64,000 nucleotides of DNA from Thermoanaerobaculia bacterium. GTDB taxonomy: Bacteria; Acidobacteriota; Thermoanaerobaculia; Thermoanaerobaculales; Sulfomarinibacteraceae. A program made the position numbers and the translations under genes. The DNA lies in assembly GCA_027061805.1 (NCBI GenBank), contig JAMOWA010000068.1, positions 62,001 to 126,000 of the forward strand, given 5' to 3'. Within the stretch, counting starts at the first letter, position 1, and each line of letters opens with the position of its first letter. Under the pieces are notes generated by a model. The model was given only the letters and a program-made list of their open reading frames with translations. It did no database searches and had not been told where the DNA came from. Below are positions 34,803 to 43,661 of the stretch, one piece after another.

Positions 34803-35933
34803 CTACCTCTCGATCTCGGGGGGACAGGTCTGCAGGGACACCATCAGCGGGGAGAGGTCCGCGATGTTGGTGCCGGGGATCAGCCGCTCCAGGAGGGACA
34901 CGCCGTGCACGTAGGAGGGCCCCCGCACGTGGACCCGGCGCATCTTGTCGGAGCCGTCGGTGACCACGTAGTAGCCCATCTCGCCGCGGCTGGCCTCGGC
35001 GCGGACGTAGGTCTGGCCGGGCGGGATGGTCCAGGTGAGCATGTTGGGCAGCTTGGCGCAGTAGGGGCCCTCGGTGGGCATGCGCCTGAGGATCTGCCGG
35101 ATGAGGTCCACGGACTGGGCGATCTCCTGGCGGCGGATCCACGCGCGGGCGTAGATGTCCGAGCCCGTGGTGGTGACCACCTCGAAGTCCAGCTCGGGAT
35201 ACTTGAGGTAGGGGAAGTCCTTCCGGGTGTCGCGGGGGATGCCCATGGCGCGGACCACGGGGCCGCTGATGCCCATCTCGTCCGCCCACTCCTCGGGGAC
35301 CACGCCCACGCCGATGGCACGCTTGCGGAAGACCGAGGAGTCGAAGATGGCGTTGTCGATGACCGGGAGCTTGGCCTCGATCTTTGCGAGCACCTCGGTC
35401 TCCATGCGCTCGGCGAAGCCCTCGGGCAGGTCACGGCGCACGCCGCCGAAGACGGTGTACATGTGGTAGACGCGGGCACCGGTGAGCTCCTCGAAGCGGT
35501 CCAGCACGTAGTCGCGGAGGGTGTAGGTCCAGTTGGGGACCACGCCGAGGCCCATGCTGCCCACGTGGCCGCCCAGGACCTGGAGCATGGCCGCGAGCCG
35601 CGACATCTCGAGCACGAGCGTCCGGATCCAGAGGGCCTTCTCCGGCACCTCGCGGTCCAGGCCGGAGAGCTCCTCCAGGGCCGCCGCCAGGAGGTACTCG
35701 TTGGTGTCGGGCTCGGGCACGCAGATCCGGCAGACGATGGGGAAGGACTGGATGAACTTCCGCCGCTCCATGAGCTTCTCGAAGGCCCGGTGGAGGTAGC
35801 CCACGTGGGTGATGCCCTGGGTGAGGGTGTCCCCCTCCAGCCAGGCCTGCACGGACATGTTGCCGGTGATGCCCGGGTGCTGTGGGCCGAACCACAGCTG
35901 CACGCGGCGCCTGAGGGTCTCAGTCGTCGTCAT
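34803..35933 (-). CDS. NuoD/hydrogenase-large-subunit-like subunit
   Basis: A 376-residue homologue of NuoD and group-4 hydrogenase large subunits. At the position of the N-terminal NiFe ligands it has C68-x2-C71 (VCRIC); at the C-terminal ligand pair it has C370 but E373 (CPPE). Thus three of four NiFe cysteines remain, so a normal NiFe site is doubtful. Other NuoD blocks (FGPQHPGI, GGHVGSMGLG, DPxxR-like turns) are present. The ATG at 35933 overlaps the NuoC stop by 14 bases. It probably forms the membrane-arm contact with NuoB. Confidence 0.88.
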   Translation of the reverse strand: MTTTETLRRRVQLWFGPQHPGITGNMSVQAWLEGDTLTQGITHVGYLHRAFEKLMERRKFIQSFPIVCRICVPEPDTNEYLLAAALEELSGLDREVPEKALWIRTLVLEMSRLAAMLQVLGGHVGSMGLGVVPNWTYTLRDYVLDRFEELTGARVYHMYTVFGGVRRDLPEGFAERMETEVLAKIEAKLPVIDNAIFDSSVFRKRAIGVGVVPEEWADEMGISGPVVRAMGIPRDTRKDFPYLKYPELDFEVVTTTGSDIYARAWIRRQEIAQSVDLIRQILRRMPTEGPYCAKLPNMLTWTIPPGQTYVRAEASRGEMGYYVVTDGSDKMRRVHVRGPSYVHGVSLLERLIPGTNIADLSPLMVSLQTCPPEIER

Positions 35934-36465
35934 GGAGGTACCCCCTCTCGCCGAAGACCTTCCCCACGTACACCCGCGGGTCCACGTGCTCCCGGCCGGG
36001 CCGCGAGGGGTGGTGGGCGTGCATGTAGGCCACGGTGTCGAAGTCGCGGCGCATGGGCGGGAGGTCGTCCCACCCCTCCAGGATGAAGGGCACACCCTGC
36101 CGGGGGCTGCCCGGGAAGTGGATGCCGAACATCTCGTTGATCTCCTGCTCGTAGGTCACCGCCTGGGGCCACAGCTCGTGGACGGACTCCATGGTGGCCT
36201 CCTCCCGGGGGATCCGGGTGCACACCATGAGGGAGCGATGGCCGTGGGGGTCGGTGAGGAGGTAGGTGAGCTGGAACTCGCCGTCCTCCAGCCAGTCCAC
36301 CACGGAGAGGTGGTTGAGCTGCACGAAGGGGGTGTGGAGCTTCATCCAGGTGAGCAGCGGGACCACGGTGCCCGGGGCCACCCCGATCTGGGCGAGGTCG
36401 GCCCGCTGCTCGTGCTCCCACTCCACGGAAAAGCGCGCGCGGATGTCGTCGATGATGGTCTTCAT
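35920..36465 (-). CDS. NuoC-like (30 kDa) subunit
   Basis: A 181-residue protein with the complex I 30-kDa signature: LSVVDWLEDGEFQLTYLL, then TYEQEINEMFGIHFPGSP (about 104-121), where NuoC normally has ERExxDMFGIxFxGHP. It helps anchor the peripheral arm. The gene lies 5 bases after the NuoB stop and overlaps NuoD. Confidence 0.9.
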   Translation of the reverse strand: MKTIIDDIRARFSVEWEHEQRADLAQIGVAPGTVVPLLTWMKLHTPFVQLNHLSVVDWLEDGEFQLTYLLTDPHGHRSLMVCTRIPREEATMESVHELWPQAVTYEQEINEMFGIHFPGSPRQGVPFILEGWDDLPPMRRDFDTVAYMHAHHPSRPGREHVDPRVYVGKVFGERGYLHDDD

Positions 36466-36470
36466 GGTCC

Positions 36471-37118
36471 CTACCAGTTGTAGTCCGGGAGATTCCAGTC
36501 GGTGATGAGCTTCTTCTGGTTGGCCTTGTACCAGTCCAGGTTCTCCAGGTAGTGGTGCCAGCCGTTGGCCTCGCCCTTCTTGACGCGCTCCATGAGGTAC
36601 TTGAAGCCCTCGATGAGCGCCTCGGGACGGGGCATGCAGCCGGCGATGTAGACGTCCACCGGCAGGTAGAGGTCCAGCCGGTTGATGGTGTTGTAGGAGT
36701 CCCAGTACATGCCGCCGTTGATGGTGCAGGAGCCCAGGCCCACGATCCACTTGGGCGAGGGCATCTGCTCGTAGGCCCGGATCACCCTCTTGAGCGACTT
36801 GGTGGCCAGGTAGCCGGACACGATGAGCACGTTGGACTGCCGGGGGGTGGGCCGCATGGCCATGCCGAAGCGCTCCATGTCGAAGCGCGCGGTGGTGAGC
36901 GGCCTGAGCTCGATGGCGCCGCAGCCGGTGCCGTAGGCCATCACCCACAGGGACTGGGCGCGGAACCAGTTCTTGATGGTGGCCAGCGCCTCCTTGAGGG
37001 CGGGCGCCTTGGGGAGCTCCTCCTCCCCCAGGAAGCAGCCCTCGCCCAGGGGGGCGTGGGGGCGGGATCCCTCGGGGGGCGCCGCCACCGGCAGGACGGG
37101 AAGCTTTCTCTTCTCCAT
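36471..37118 (-). CDS. NuoB-like subunit with an altered N2 cluster site
   Basis: A 215-residue homologue of NuoB. Where NuoB has tandem cysteines (ACCAIE) this protein has C66-G67 (GCGAIE); C131 (GSC) and C161 (GCMP) are kept. RFDMERFGMAMRPTPRQSNVLIVSG is strongly conserved, so the fold is not in doubt. The N2-type 4Fe-4S cluster would have only three of four cysteines. The ATG has AGGAGG upstream. A long N-terminus (1-45) is unusual. Confidence 0.9.
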   Translation of the reverse strand: MEKRKLPVLPVAAPPEGSRPHAPLGEGCFLGEEELPKAPALKEALATIKNWFRAQSLWVMAYGTGCGAIELRPLTTARFDMERFGMAMRPTPRQSNVLIVSGYLATKSLKRVIRAYEQMPSPKWIVGLGSCTINGGMYWDSYNTINRLDLYLPVDVYIAGCMPRPEALIEGFKYLMERVKKGEANGWHHYLENLDWYKANQKKLITDWNLPDYNW

Positions 37119-37126
37119 GCGGCCTC

Positions 37127-38041
37127 CTAGCGGTTGAGCATCACGAGCAGCACGCCCGCGACGCCGGCGACCGTGGGCCAGCCCAGGAAGAAACGGATCG
37201 CCTGCTCGGTCCGGAATCGCGGGAACACGGCGCCCACGAAGACGGACCAGAAGTAGATGAGGAAGGTCTTGACGAAGGCCTCGGGGAGGCTGGTGGCCCC
37301 GCCCAGGAACAGGTCCATGTACAGCACCATCTTGGCCACGGCGAAGGTGGCCCGGCCCACCATGAGCAGGGAGAGGAACTGGGAGTTGAACTCGGTGGGC
37401 GGCCCCACCGGGATCTCCTGGGGCGCCCCCACGATGTTGAAGGGGGCGTACATGTTCATGCCCAGGAAGGCCAGGAAGGCGGCCACGGCGGCCAGCGGGT
37501 TCTGAATCAGGTTCCAGTGCAGCCACCCGCCCTGCTGGGCCGCCACGATCTCGTGGATGGAGAAGGAGCCCGTCTGGGCCACCAGGGCCACCACGGCCAG
37601 GGCGAAGGGCAGCTCGTAGGCCGTCATCTGGGACAGCCCGCGGGAGATGCCGATGGGCGAGTGGGGGTGCCCCGCCTCCGCGGCGCCCAGGGCCATGCCC
37701 AGGGAGCCGAAGAACATGAAGTACATGGCCATGAGGAGGTCCCCGGAGAAGGAGAAGTTCTCGAGCGCCGGAACGCCCACCACCACCGGGATCAGGAGAT
37801 ACAGCCCGATCCCGCCGCCCGCCCGGAAGATGGGGGCGATGAAGGACATGACGCCGTGGTGGGTGGCGGTCCTCAGGGAGAGGTTCTTCCCCAGGTCGAG
37901 GTAGGGCTGCCACACGGGCGGCCCGATCCGCCCCTGGATGCGCGCCATCACCTTGCGGATGATGCCGCCGATGGCCAGCCCGTAGGCCAGCGCACCGAGG
38001 ACGCCGACGAGGGACCACAGGATCTTTGGAAGAAGTGGCAT
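37127..38041 (-). CDS. NuoH/MbhM-like membrane subunit
   Basis: A 304-residue membrane protein with about eight transmembrane helices. The family loops are present: MARIQGRIGPPVWQPYLDLGKN (about 33-54), FGSLGMALGAAEAGHPHSP, and FNIVGAPQEIPVGPPTEFNSQ (about 205-225), which line the quinone- or gate-side channel in complex I and its relatives. It connects the redox arm to the antiporter subunits. The start lies 9 bases after the fused antiporter gene. Confidence 0.93.
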   Translation of the reverse strand: MPLLPKILWSLVGVLGALAYGLAIGGIIRKVMARIQGRIGPPVWQPYLDLGKNLSLRTATHHGVMSFIAPIFRAGGGIGLYLLIPVVVGVPALENFSFSGDLLMAMYFMFFGSLGMALGAAEAGHPHSPIGISRGLSQMTAYELPFALAVVALVAQTGSFSIHEIVAAQQGGWLHWNLIQNPLAAVAAFLAFLGMNMYAPFNIVGAPQEIPVGPPTEFNSQFLSLLMVGRATFAVAKMVLYMDLFLGGATSLPEAFVKTFLIYFWSVFVGAVFPRFRTEQAIRFFLGWPTVAGVAGVLLVMLNR

Positions 38042-38050
38042 GTCGCCTCC

Positions 38051-41000
38051 CTAACCGGCCAGGCCGAGCCCGGCGAGCACCAGGATGAAGAGCATGGCGT
38101 AGAGCATGTAGGTCTGGGCGTCGCCCGTGTAGATCCGCCGGCCCGCCTCGCCCAGGGCCCCGGTCACCTCGCCCACGCCCTTCCAGAAGGCGGTGGCGGC
38201 GCTCCGCAGGATGGGCGCGAAGGCCCGCTCGTAGGGCTTGAAGAAGGCCCAGGCGTAGTGGAGCTCCTCTGGCGGCGGCGGCACCTCGGCGGCGTAGACG
38301 ATGTCCAGCTGCCGGATCTTCTTCGACCGCGGCCCGGCGAAGAGCAGGAAGGCCAGCAGCACCACGAAGAGCACCGCCACCAGGGTCATGATGGCCACGG
38401 CGTTGAAGTAGCCGAAGGAGGTGGTCAGGGTGAGCGCTCCCTCGAGCTCGAGGCCCGCGGCCCCGAAGGTGGCCCCCACCAGACGCTGGAGCGGGTCGAG
38501 CAGGGCCTGGGGCCACACGGAGAGCACCATGATCCCCGCCATGAGGAGGACCTGGGCCGCGAGCAGGGCCGGGGGCGCCTCGCGGAGCTCCCGGTGCTCG
38601 GGCTTGAGCTGGCCCAGGAAGATGGAGTGGATCAGGCGGAAGCAGTAGAGGAAGGCGATCACCGAGGCGAACATGAGCGCCGCCGTGAGCAGGAGCCAGC
38701 CCCGCTCCATCAGGGCCTCATACAGCAGCCACTTGCCGGCGAAGCCCGACAGCGGCGGCACGCCCGACAGCGCGATGATTCCGATGAGCACCGAGACGAA
38801 GGAGACGGGCATCCGCGTGATCAGCCCGCCCATGTCGGCGAAGCGCCGGGTCCCCGTCCGGTACACCACGCCGGCCACCGCCAGGAAGAGCAGGCCCTTG
38901 AAGAGCAGGTGGTTGACCACGTGCCACAGGCCGGCGGTCCAGCCCAGGGGGCTCATGATGGCGAGCGCCGCCACGATGTAGCCCACCTGGCCCACCGAGG
39001 AGTAGGCCAGGAGGCGCTTGGCGTCCTCCTGGAAGACGGCCAGCAGGGTCATGCCGAAGGCGGTGAGGCCGCCCACCCAGGCCAGCACGTGCACCGGCTC
39101 CAGGGCGCCCGCCACCGTGTGCAGGGAGGGCGCCGCGATCCGCGCCGCCACCACGGCCAGCCCGAAGATGGGGATCTTGGAGATGACGCCCGAGAGGAAG
39201 GGCGTGAAGAGGTCCGGCGACTCGGCGTAGGCGTCCGGCGCCCAGATGTGGACACCCAGGGAGGCCACCTTCACGGCGAAGCCCGCCGCCACCAGGGTCC
39301 ACGCGGCCAGGGCCGCTCCACCGCCAAGCTGCACGAGCCCCCCGATGGCGTCCACGCCCGCCCCCTCGGCCACCATGAGCCCGCCGAGGATGAGGAAGCC
39401 CGCCGCGCCGGAGAACAGCATGTAGAGGAAGCCCGGGCGGGTGCCCTTCCGGCCCTGGCTCACCAGCAGGTAGCTGGACCAGGTCATGAGCTCCCAGCCC
39501 ACGAAGAAGCCCAGCAGCGAGGGGGAGGTGATGAGGCCCAGGATGGAACCCACCAGGATCAGGAAGAGCCCCCAGAAGCTCCGGCGCTCCACGGGGAGGC
39601 CCAGGCCCGCCAGCGAGATCACCAGCGCGCCGCCCAGGGTCACCACCACGAAGAAGCCCTGCACGTTCCACAGGGGGCACCCACCTCCGGAGAGGAACAT
39701 CCGGACGAGGATCCAGGCCGTGGCGGCCAGCGAGACCGCCGCGCCCGCCTTCACCGGGATGGCACGGACCAGGAGCAGCACCAGCCCCACGAGGCCCAGC
39801 AGGAGGGCCGGGCTGGCGGGGCCGCCCCAGATGCCCGCGGTCATGCGGACGCCCAGCGCGAGGGCCGTCCCCGCGAAGAGGAGGATCCCCGCCACCTCGG
39901 CGAAGGCGGCCCGGCCCGCGCCCCGGCTGCCCTCGCCCGCGGGCTCGAGGATGTGGCGGTACCACCCGAAGTAGTAGACCAGCTCGAGCAGGGAGCCCAC
40001 GAGCAGCGGCACGATCCATGGCCAGGCGTCGCTGCGGGCCAGGCCCACCAGCGCCTGCCACTTGCCCCAGAAGCCGGGGAAGGGCGGCATGCCCACCATG
40101 GCCAGGATGAGCGCCCCCAGGGAGACCCGGAGGGCCACGGAGTCGGGGAAGGCCCCCCGCCAGTCCTCCAGCCGCTCGCCCCCGTGGAGGCCAGCCAGCC
40201 AGAGGAGCCCCGCCTTGGCCAGGGTGTGGTTCAGCAGCAGCAGTGCCATGGCCGACATGAGCACCACCTCGCCCCGCACGAAGGGGAGCAGGAAGACCAG
40301 CAGGCCGAGCTGGGCGGAGGAGGAGTAGCCCAGCATGCGCCGGACCCGGGTCTGGCGGATGGCCAGGAGGTTGGCCACCACGAAGGTGACCATGCCCACG
40401 GTGGAGACGGCCAGGGCCCAGGCGTCGCCACGGTAGAGCGACAGCACCTTGAAGAAGGTGAAGAGCACGGCGTTGACGGTGGTGCCCACCAGCAGGGCCA
40501 TCACCCCCGGCTCCCCGCCGTCGTAGATGTCGATGGCCGGCCCGTTGAGCGGGAAGAGCTTGAGCTCGGCCATGAGGCCCACCAGCAGGAGCAGGAGCAC
40601 CGTCCCCACGCCCGCCACGGCCACGGCGGGCAGCCGCCCGGCCATGTCGTCCAGGTTGAGGGTGCCGGTCAGCTTGTAGAGGAAGGCCACCCCCAGCAGG
40701 ATGAAGATGGAGGCCACCGAGCCCAGGGCCATGTACTTGAAGCCGGACTCCAGGCTCTCACGCTCCCGGCCGAAGGAGAGGATGGCGTAGGTGCCGATCC
40801 CGGTGATCTCCAGGAACACGAAGGTGTTGAAGAGGTCGCGGGTCATGATGAGGCCCACGGCGCCCACCACCAGCACCAGCTGGATCACCAGCGACTTCAC
40901 GGTGGGGACCTGCTCGTGGTGTGCCAGGTACAGCGCGGCCACCAGGGCGGTGGTGAAGGCCAGCGCCGCGAGCGCGGCCTCCAGGGGCCCGAAGAAGAGG

Positions 41001-41215
41001 TTGATGCCCAGGGGGGGCGGCCAGCCGCCCGTGATGATGCGCGCCGGCTGGGCGCCCGCTGCGAGCGCCGCCAGCCAGCGGAAGGACACCAGCATCCCGA
41101 AGGCCAGGGTGAGCAGGTGGACGGTGCGCGAGACCCCGCGCCCCAGCCGGTCCACCACCGGCAGGAGGAAGGCCACGCCCAGGGACACGGCGATGAGCAG
41201 GATGGGGTTCACCAC
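38051..41215 (-). CDS. Fused double antiporter subunit (two MrpD/NuoL/M-like modules)
   Basis: A 1054-residue polytopic protein made of two proton_antipo_M-type modules. The first (about 1-470) has the lysine helix block LMAELKLFPLNGPAIDIYDG and GMPPFPGFWGKWQAL. The second (about 510-1000) has AAGFAVKVASLGVHIWAPDAYAESP and GVPPLSGFAGKWLLYEAL. Each repeats the GKW signature. Separate MbxH and MbxH' subunits in related complexes appear to be joined here. The extra C-terminal part ends in two further helices. It should carry Na+/H+ or H+ pumping. Confidence 0.9.
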   Translation of the reverse strand: MVNPILLIAVSLGVAFLLPVVDRLGRGVSRTVHLLTLAFGMLVSFRWLAALAAGAQPARIITGGWPPPLGINLFFGPLEAALAALAFTTALVAALYLAHHEQVPTVKSLVIQLVLVVGAVGLIMTRDLFNTFVFLEITGIGTYAILSFGRERESLESGFKYMALGSVASIFILLGVAFLYKLTGTLNLDDMAGRLPAVAVAGVGTVLLLLLVGLMAELKLFPLNGPAIDIYDGGEPGVMALLVGTTVNAVLFTFFKVLSLYRGDAWALAVSTVGMVTFVVANLLAIRQTRVRRMLGYSSSAQLGLLVFLLPFVRGEVVLMSAMALLLLNHTLAKAGLLWLAGLHGGERLEDWRGAFPDSVALRVSLGALILAMVGMPPFPGFWGKWQALVGLARSDAWPWIVPLLVGSLLELVYYFGWYRHILEPAGEGSRGAGRAAFAEVAGILLFAGTALALGVRMTAGIWGGPASPALLLGLVGLVLLLVRAIPVKAGAAVSLAATAWILVRMFLSGGGCPLWNVQGFFVVVTLGGALVISLAGLGLPVERRSFWGLFLILVGSILGLITSPSLLGFFVGWELMTWSSYLLVSQGRKGTRPGFLYMLFSGAAGFLILGGLMVAEGAGVDAIGGLVQLGGGAALAAWTLVAAGFAVKVASLGVHIWAPDAYAESPDLFTPFLSGVISKIPIFGLAVVAARIAAPSLHTVAGALEPVHVLAWVGGLTAFGMTLLAVFQEDAKRLLAYSSVGQVGYIVAALAIMSPLGWTAGLWHVVNHLLFKGLLFLAVAGVVYRTGTRRFADMGGLITRMPVSFVSVLIGIIALSGVPPLSGFAGKWLLYEALMERGWLLLTAALMFASVIAFLYCFRLIHSIFLGQLKPEHRELREAPPALLAAQVLLMAGIMVLSVWPQALLDPLQRLVGATFGAAGLELEGALTLTTSFGYFNAVAIMTLVAVLFVVLLAFLLFAGPRSKKIRQLDIVYAAEVPPPPEELHYAWAFFKPYERAFAPILRSAATAFWKGVGEVTGALGEAGRRIYTGDAQTYMLYAMLFILVLAGLGLAG

Positions 41216-41592
41216 TTGAGCCTCCCGAACTGCCGCACGTCCAGCGTGCCGCCCACGGCGTAGAGCCGGATCACGTAGGCCAGCATGAGCGCCGTGACCC
41301 CCACCCCGATGACGATGGCGGTGAGCACCAGCGCCTGGGGCACGGGATCCACGACCCTCGCGGCGTTCACCGCCAGGGCGGCCCTGTCACTGAACATGGA
41401 GGGGTCGTCCACGATGGGCGCCGTGCGGCCCGGGAGCCATCCCAGGGACACGATCAGCAGGTTCACCCCGGTGTCGGCGATGGAGAAGCCCAGGACGATC
41501 TTGAGGAGATTCCGCCTGGTGAGCACCGCCACGAAGCCGATGACGATGAGCCCGATGGCGGTCCCCACGTAGAGCTCGTTGCCGGCCATCAT
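41209..41592 (-). CDS. MrpC/NuoK-like subunit
   Basis: A 127-residue membrane protein with three transmembrane helices. It matches MrpC/NuoK: TAIGLIVIGFVAVLTRRNLLKIVLGFSIADTGVNLLIVSLG followed by VDPVPQALVLTAIVIGVGVTALMLAYVIR. The ATG overlaps the MrpB stop (ATGA) and its end overlaps the fused antiporter start by 7 bases. MrpC and NuoK are homologous ion-path subunits. Confidence 0.9.
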   Translation of the reverse strand: MMAGNELYVGTAIGLIVIGFVAVLTRRNLLKIVLGFSIADTGVNLLIVSLGWLPGRTAPIVDDPSMFSDRAALAVNAARVVDPVPQALVLTAIVIGVGVTALMLAYVIRLYAVGGTLDVRQFGRLKW

Positions 41593-42290
41593 TGGTGCAC
41601 CTCCTCGTCGGCGGCGTGCATCATGACGTCGAGCAGTGTGGCGAGCTCCGAGCCCACCTTGAGACCCACGAAGGTGTAGATCACGGGGATGACGCCCGCC
41701 GAGAACAGCTGGTTCCAGGTGCCCAGGGGAAGGATGCCCCGGTTGGCCAGGAAGGACCCGCCGGCCCACAGGCCGGCGAGGCCGGCCGCCACGAAGCCCA
41801 GGCCAGAGAGCGACTCGGTCCACGACAGGAAGCCGTGGGGCAGGGGGTGGTCCTTGTTGGCCAGCAGCAGGAGCAGGACCCCCGAGGCCACCACGGCACC
41901 CCCCTGGAAGCCCCCGCCGGGGGTCAGGTGGCCGTGGACGAAGATGTAGGTGCCGAAGAGCACGATGGGGGCGAACAGCAGGCGGGCCCCCGTCCTGACG
42001 ATCTCGCTGGCCCTGCGCGGCTCGTGGACCTCGAGACCCGTGCGGCGGCGGAGCACGAAGGCGGCCCCGCTCACCGACAGGAAGAGCACCGTGACCTCGC
42101 CCAGGGTGTCGAAGCCCCGGTAGTTCACCACCACGGAGGTGACGAGGTTGGCGCCCCGGTTGTCCTGGACCCCGTGCTCGGCGTAGTGCTGCGCCACCAC
42201 GCCGAGCCCCGAGGGCATGGCGATGGGCGCGAGCTGCCACAGCAGGATGGCCAGGGTGGCCAGGGCCACCACTGCGACGATCTGTTTCAT
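41589..42290 (-). CDS. MrpB-like (MbhE/MbhF-type) subunit
   Basis: A 233-residue membrane protein. The C-terminal MnhB domain contains FVHGHLTPGGGFQGGAVVASG, the family hallmark. The N-terminal part (NRGANLVTSVVVNYRGFDTLGEVTVLF) matches the MbhE-type segment normally at the end of MrpA. The two appear fused. It overlaps its neighbours at both ends by 4 bases. Confidence 0.9.
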   Translation of the reverse strand: MKQIVAVVALATLAILLWQLAPIAMPSGLGVVAQHYAEHGVQDNRGANLVTSVVVNYRGFDTLGEVTVLFLSVSGAAFVLRRRTGLEVHEPRRASEIVRTGARLLFAPIVLFGTYIFVHGHLTPGGGFQGGAVVASGVLLLLLANKDHPLPHGFLSWTESLSGLGFVAAGLAGLWAGGSFLANRGILPLGTWNQLFSAGVIPVIYTFVGLKVGSELATLLDVMMHAADEEVHQ

Positions 42291-42553
42291 GGCTCCTCCC
42301 TCTCCACCTCTTCGGTGCGGCGCACGGCGATGAGGAAGATCACGGTGGTGATGCCCGCGCCGATGGCGGCCTCCGTCATGGCCACGTCGGGCGCCGACAG
42401 CCTGAGGAACAGGTAGGAGACCGCCAGCGAGACCACGCCGGCGAACACCACGGCGGCCAGGAGGTTCCTGTGGAGCACGGCCCCCAGGGCCGCCACGAGG
42501 ATCACCGCGCAGATGAGGAGATCCTCCAGGTTGAACAGGGTCACGATATCCAT
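42287..42553 (-). CDS. DUF4040/MbhD-like subunit
   Basis: An 88-residue, three-helix membrane protein. It corresponds to the DUF4040 segment of MrpA or to MbhD (VVFAGVVSLAVSYLFLRLSAPDVAMTEAAIGAGI). As a separate gene it shows the Mbh/Mbx style of splitting MrpA. It starts 1 base after the MrpG stop. Confidence 0.88.
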   Translation of the reverse strand: MDIVTLFNLEDLLICAVILVAALGAVLHRNLLAAVVFAGVVSLAVSYLFLRLSAPDVAMTEAAIGAGITTVIFLIAVRRTEEVEREEP

Positions 42554-42554
42554 G

Positions 42555-42896
42555 TCAGGCCTCCCCGTGTTCCTGCAGGGCTTCGGGGTACTCGTCCCGC
42601 ACGGTGACGTCGGCCAGGGGCACGCCGGAGCGGTAGGCCGCGCGGGCCAGGGCGTGGGACGAGATGGGGTTGGTCACGAGCACGAAGAGCGCGATGAGCG
42701 CCAGCTTGACGAGCCAGGCGGGCTGGAGGATCCCGAGCCCCAGGAGGGTCAGGAGGTTCCCCAGCGTGGTGGCCTTGGTCCCCGCCTGCATCCGGTTGTA
42801 CAGGTCCGGCATGCGGACGATCCCCAGGGCGCCCAGGAAGAGGAACGCCGTTCCCAGCAGCGTGACGGCCGCGCCGATGATCTGTTGGGCGCCCAT
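42555..42896 (-). CDS. MrpG-like subunit
   Basis: A 113-residue membrane protein with three helices and the MrpG signature LGALGIVRMPDLYNRMQAGTKATTLG at about 22-47, then TNPISSHALARAAYRSG. It starts 1 base after the MrpF stop. Confidence 0.92.
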   Translation of the reverse strand: MGAQQIIGAAVTLLGTAFLFLGALGIVRMPDLYNRMQAGTKATTLGNLLTLLGLGILQPAWLVKLALIALFVLVTNPISSHALARAAYRSGVPLADVTVRDEYPEALQEHGEA

Positions 42897-42897
42897 C

Positions 42898-43158
42898 TCA
42901 CACCCCCTTGTCCGCGTAGCGGGCCAGGGAGGTGACGCCGAGGAACGACAGGATGCCGTAGACCAGGGCCACGTCCAGGTAGATCATGCGGCCCGAGTAG
43001 AGGGCGTATCCCGCCATCATGGGCATGATGATGAGGCTCAGGACGTCCATGGCCACCGCGCGGCTCGCCGCACCAGGTCCCATGAGAAGGCGGTAGACCG
43101 CGAGCAGGGCCGCGCCCGCCGCCAGCGACAGCGCTAGGTCGAGGAGCAGGTCAACCAA
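42898..43158 (-). CDS. MrpF-like subunit
   Basis: An 86-residue, three-helix MrpF protein (YRLLMGPGAASRAVAMDVLSL, then YLDVALVYGILSFLGVTSLARY). It overlaps the MrpE stop by 8 bases. Confidence 0.92.
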   Translation of the reverse strand: MVDLLLDLALSLAAGAALLAVYRLLMGPGAASRAVAMDVLSLIIMPMMAGYALYSGRMIYLDVALVYGILSFLGVTSLARYADKGV

Positions 43159-43651
43159 AGATCACCTCCAGGTACTTCTCGAAGCCCGACACGATCTCGC
43201 GGGTGGCCTCGTCGATGTTCTCCGACTGCACGTCCACCCAGTGGATGCACAGCTCGTCGTCGCAGATGTCCACGGTGAGCGTGCCCGGGGTCAGGGTGAT
43301 GGAGTTGGCCAGCACCGTGCGGCCCACGGGGCTCGTGAGGCGGGTCCTCACCCGGACGATCCCGGGGTTGATGGGCAGGCTGGGGCTCAGGACCCTCCGG
43401 GCCACGTCCAGGTTCGAGCGCACGATGGCCCAGGCCAGGTAGGGGACGTAGGCCAGCGCGTACAGGAACCGCCTCGGGTGGAAGATCCGGAAGGTGGCCG
43501 TGGAGAACGGCTCCCCCCCGGCCACGATGGCCACGAGGATCGCCGCCACGAGGCCCACACCCAGCTCCTGGGGGTCGGTGCTCCCGGTGAAGGCGATCCA
43601 GAGCAGCCAGAGCGGACCGATGGCGATGAGGATCGGGATCAGACGTGCCAT
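43151..43651 (-). CDS. MrpE-like subunit
   Basis: A 166-residue MrpE protein: two N-terminal transmembrane helices, then a soluble part with SPSLPINPGIVRVRTRLTSPVGRTVLANSITLTPGTLTVD, the conserved MrpE block (about 88-128). The ATG at 43651 has GAGGAG upstream. It directly follows the ArsR-type regulator, so the operon begins there. Confidence 0.92.
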   Translation of the reverse strand: MARLIPILIAIGPLWLLWIAFTGSTDPQELGVGLVAAILVAIVAGGEPFSTATFRIFHPRRFLYALAYVPYLAWAIVRSNLDVARRVLSPSLPINPGIVRVRTRLTSPVGRTVLANSITLTPGTLTVDICDDELCIHWVDVQSENIDEATREIVSGFEKYLEVIFG

Positions 43652-43661
43652 GGATGACTCC

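Noticed and set aside
33146-34963. A 605-codon plus-strand frame rich in Val, His and Gly
   Set aside because: Antisense shadow of the ferredoxin-GltD gene; no motifs of its own.
37517-41263. A 1248-codon open frame on the plus strand, rich in His, Glu and Gly
   Set aside because: It lies antisense to the fused antiporter and MrpC genes, whose motifs are clear. Absence of stops follows from high GC content.
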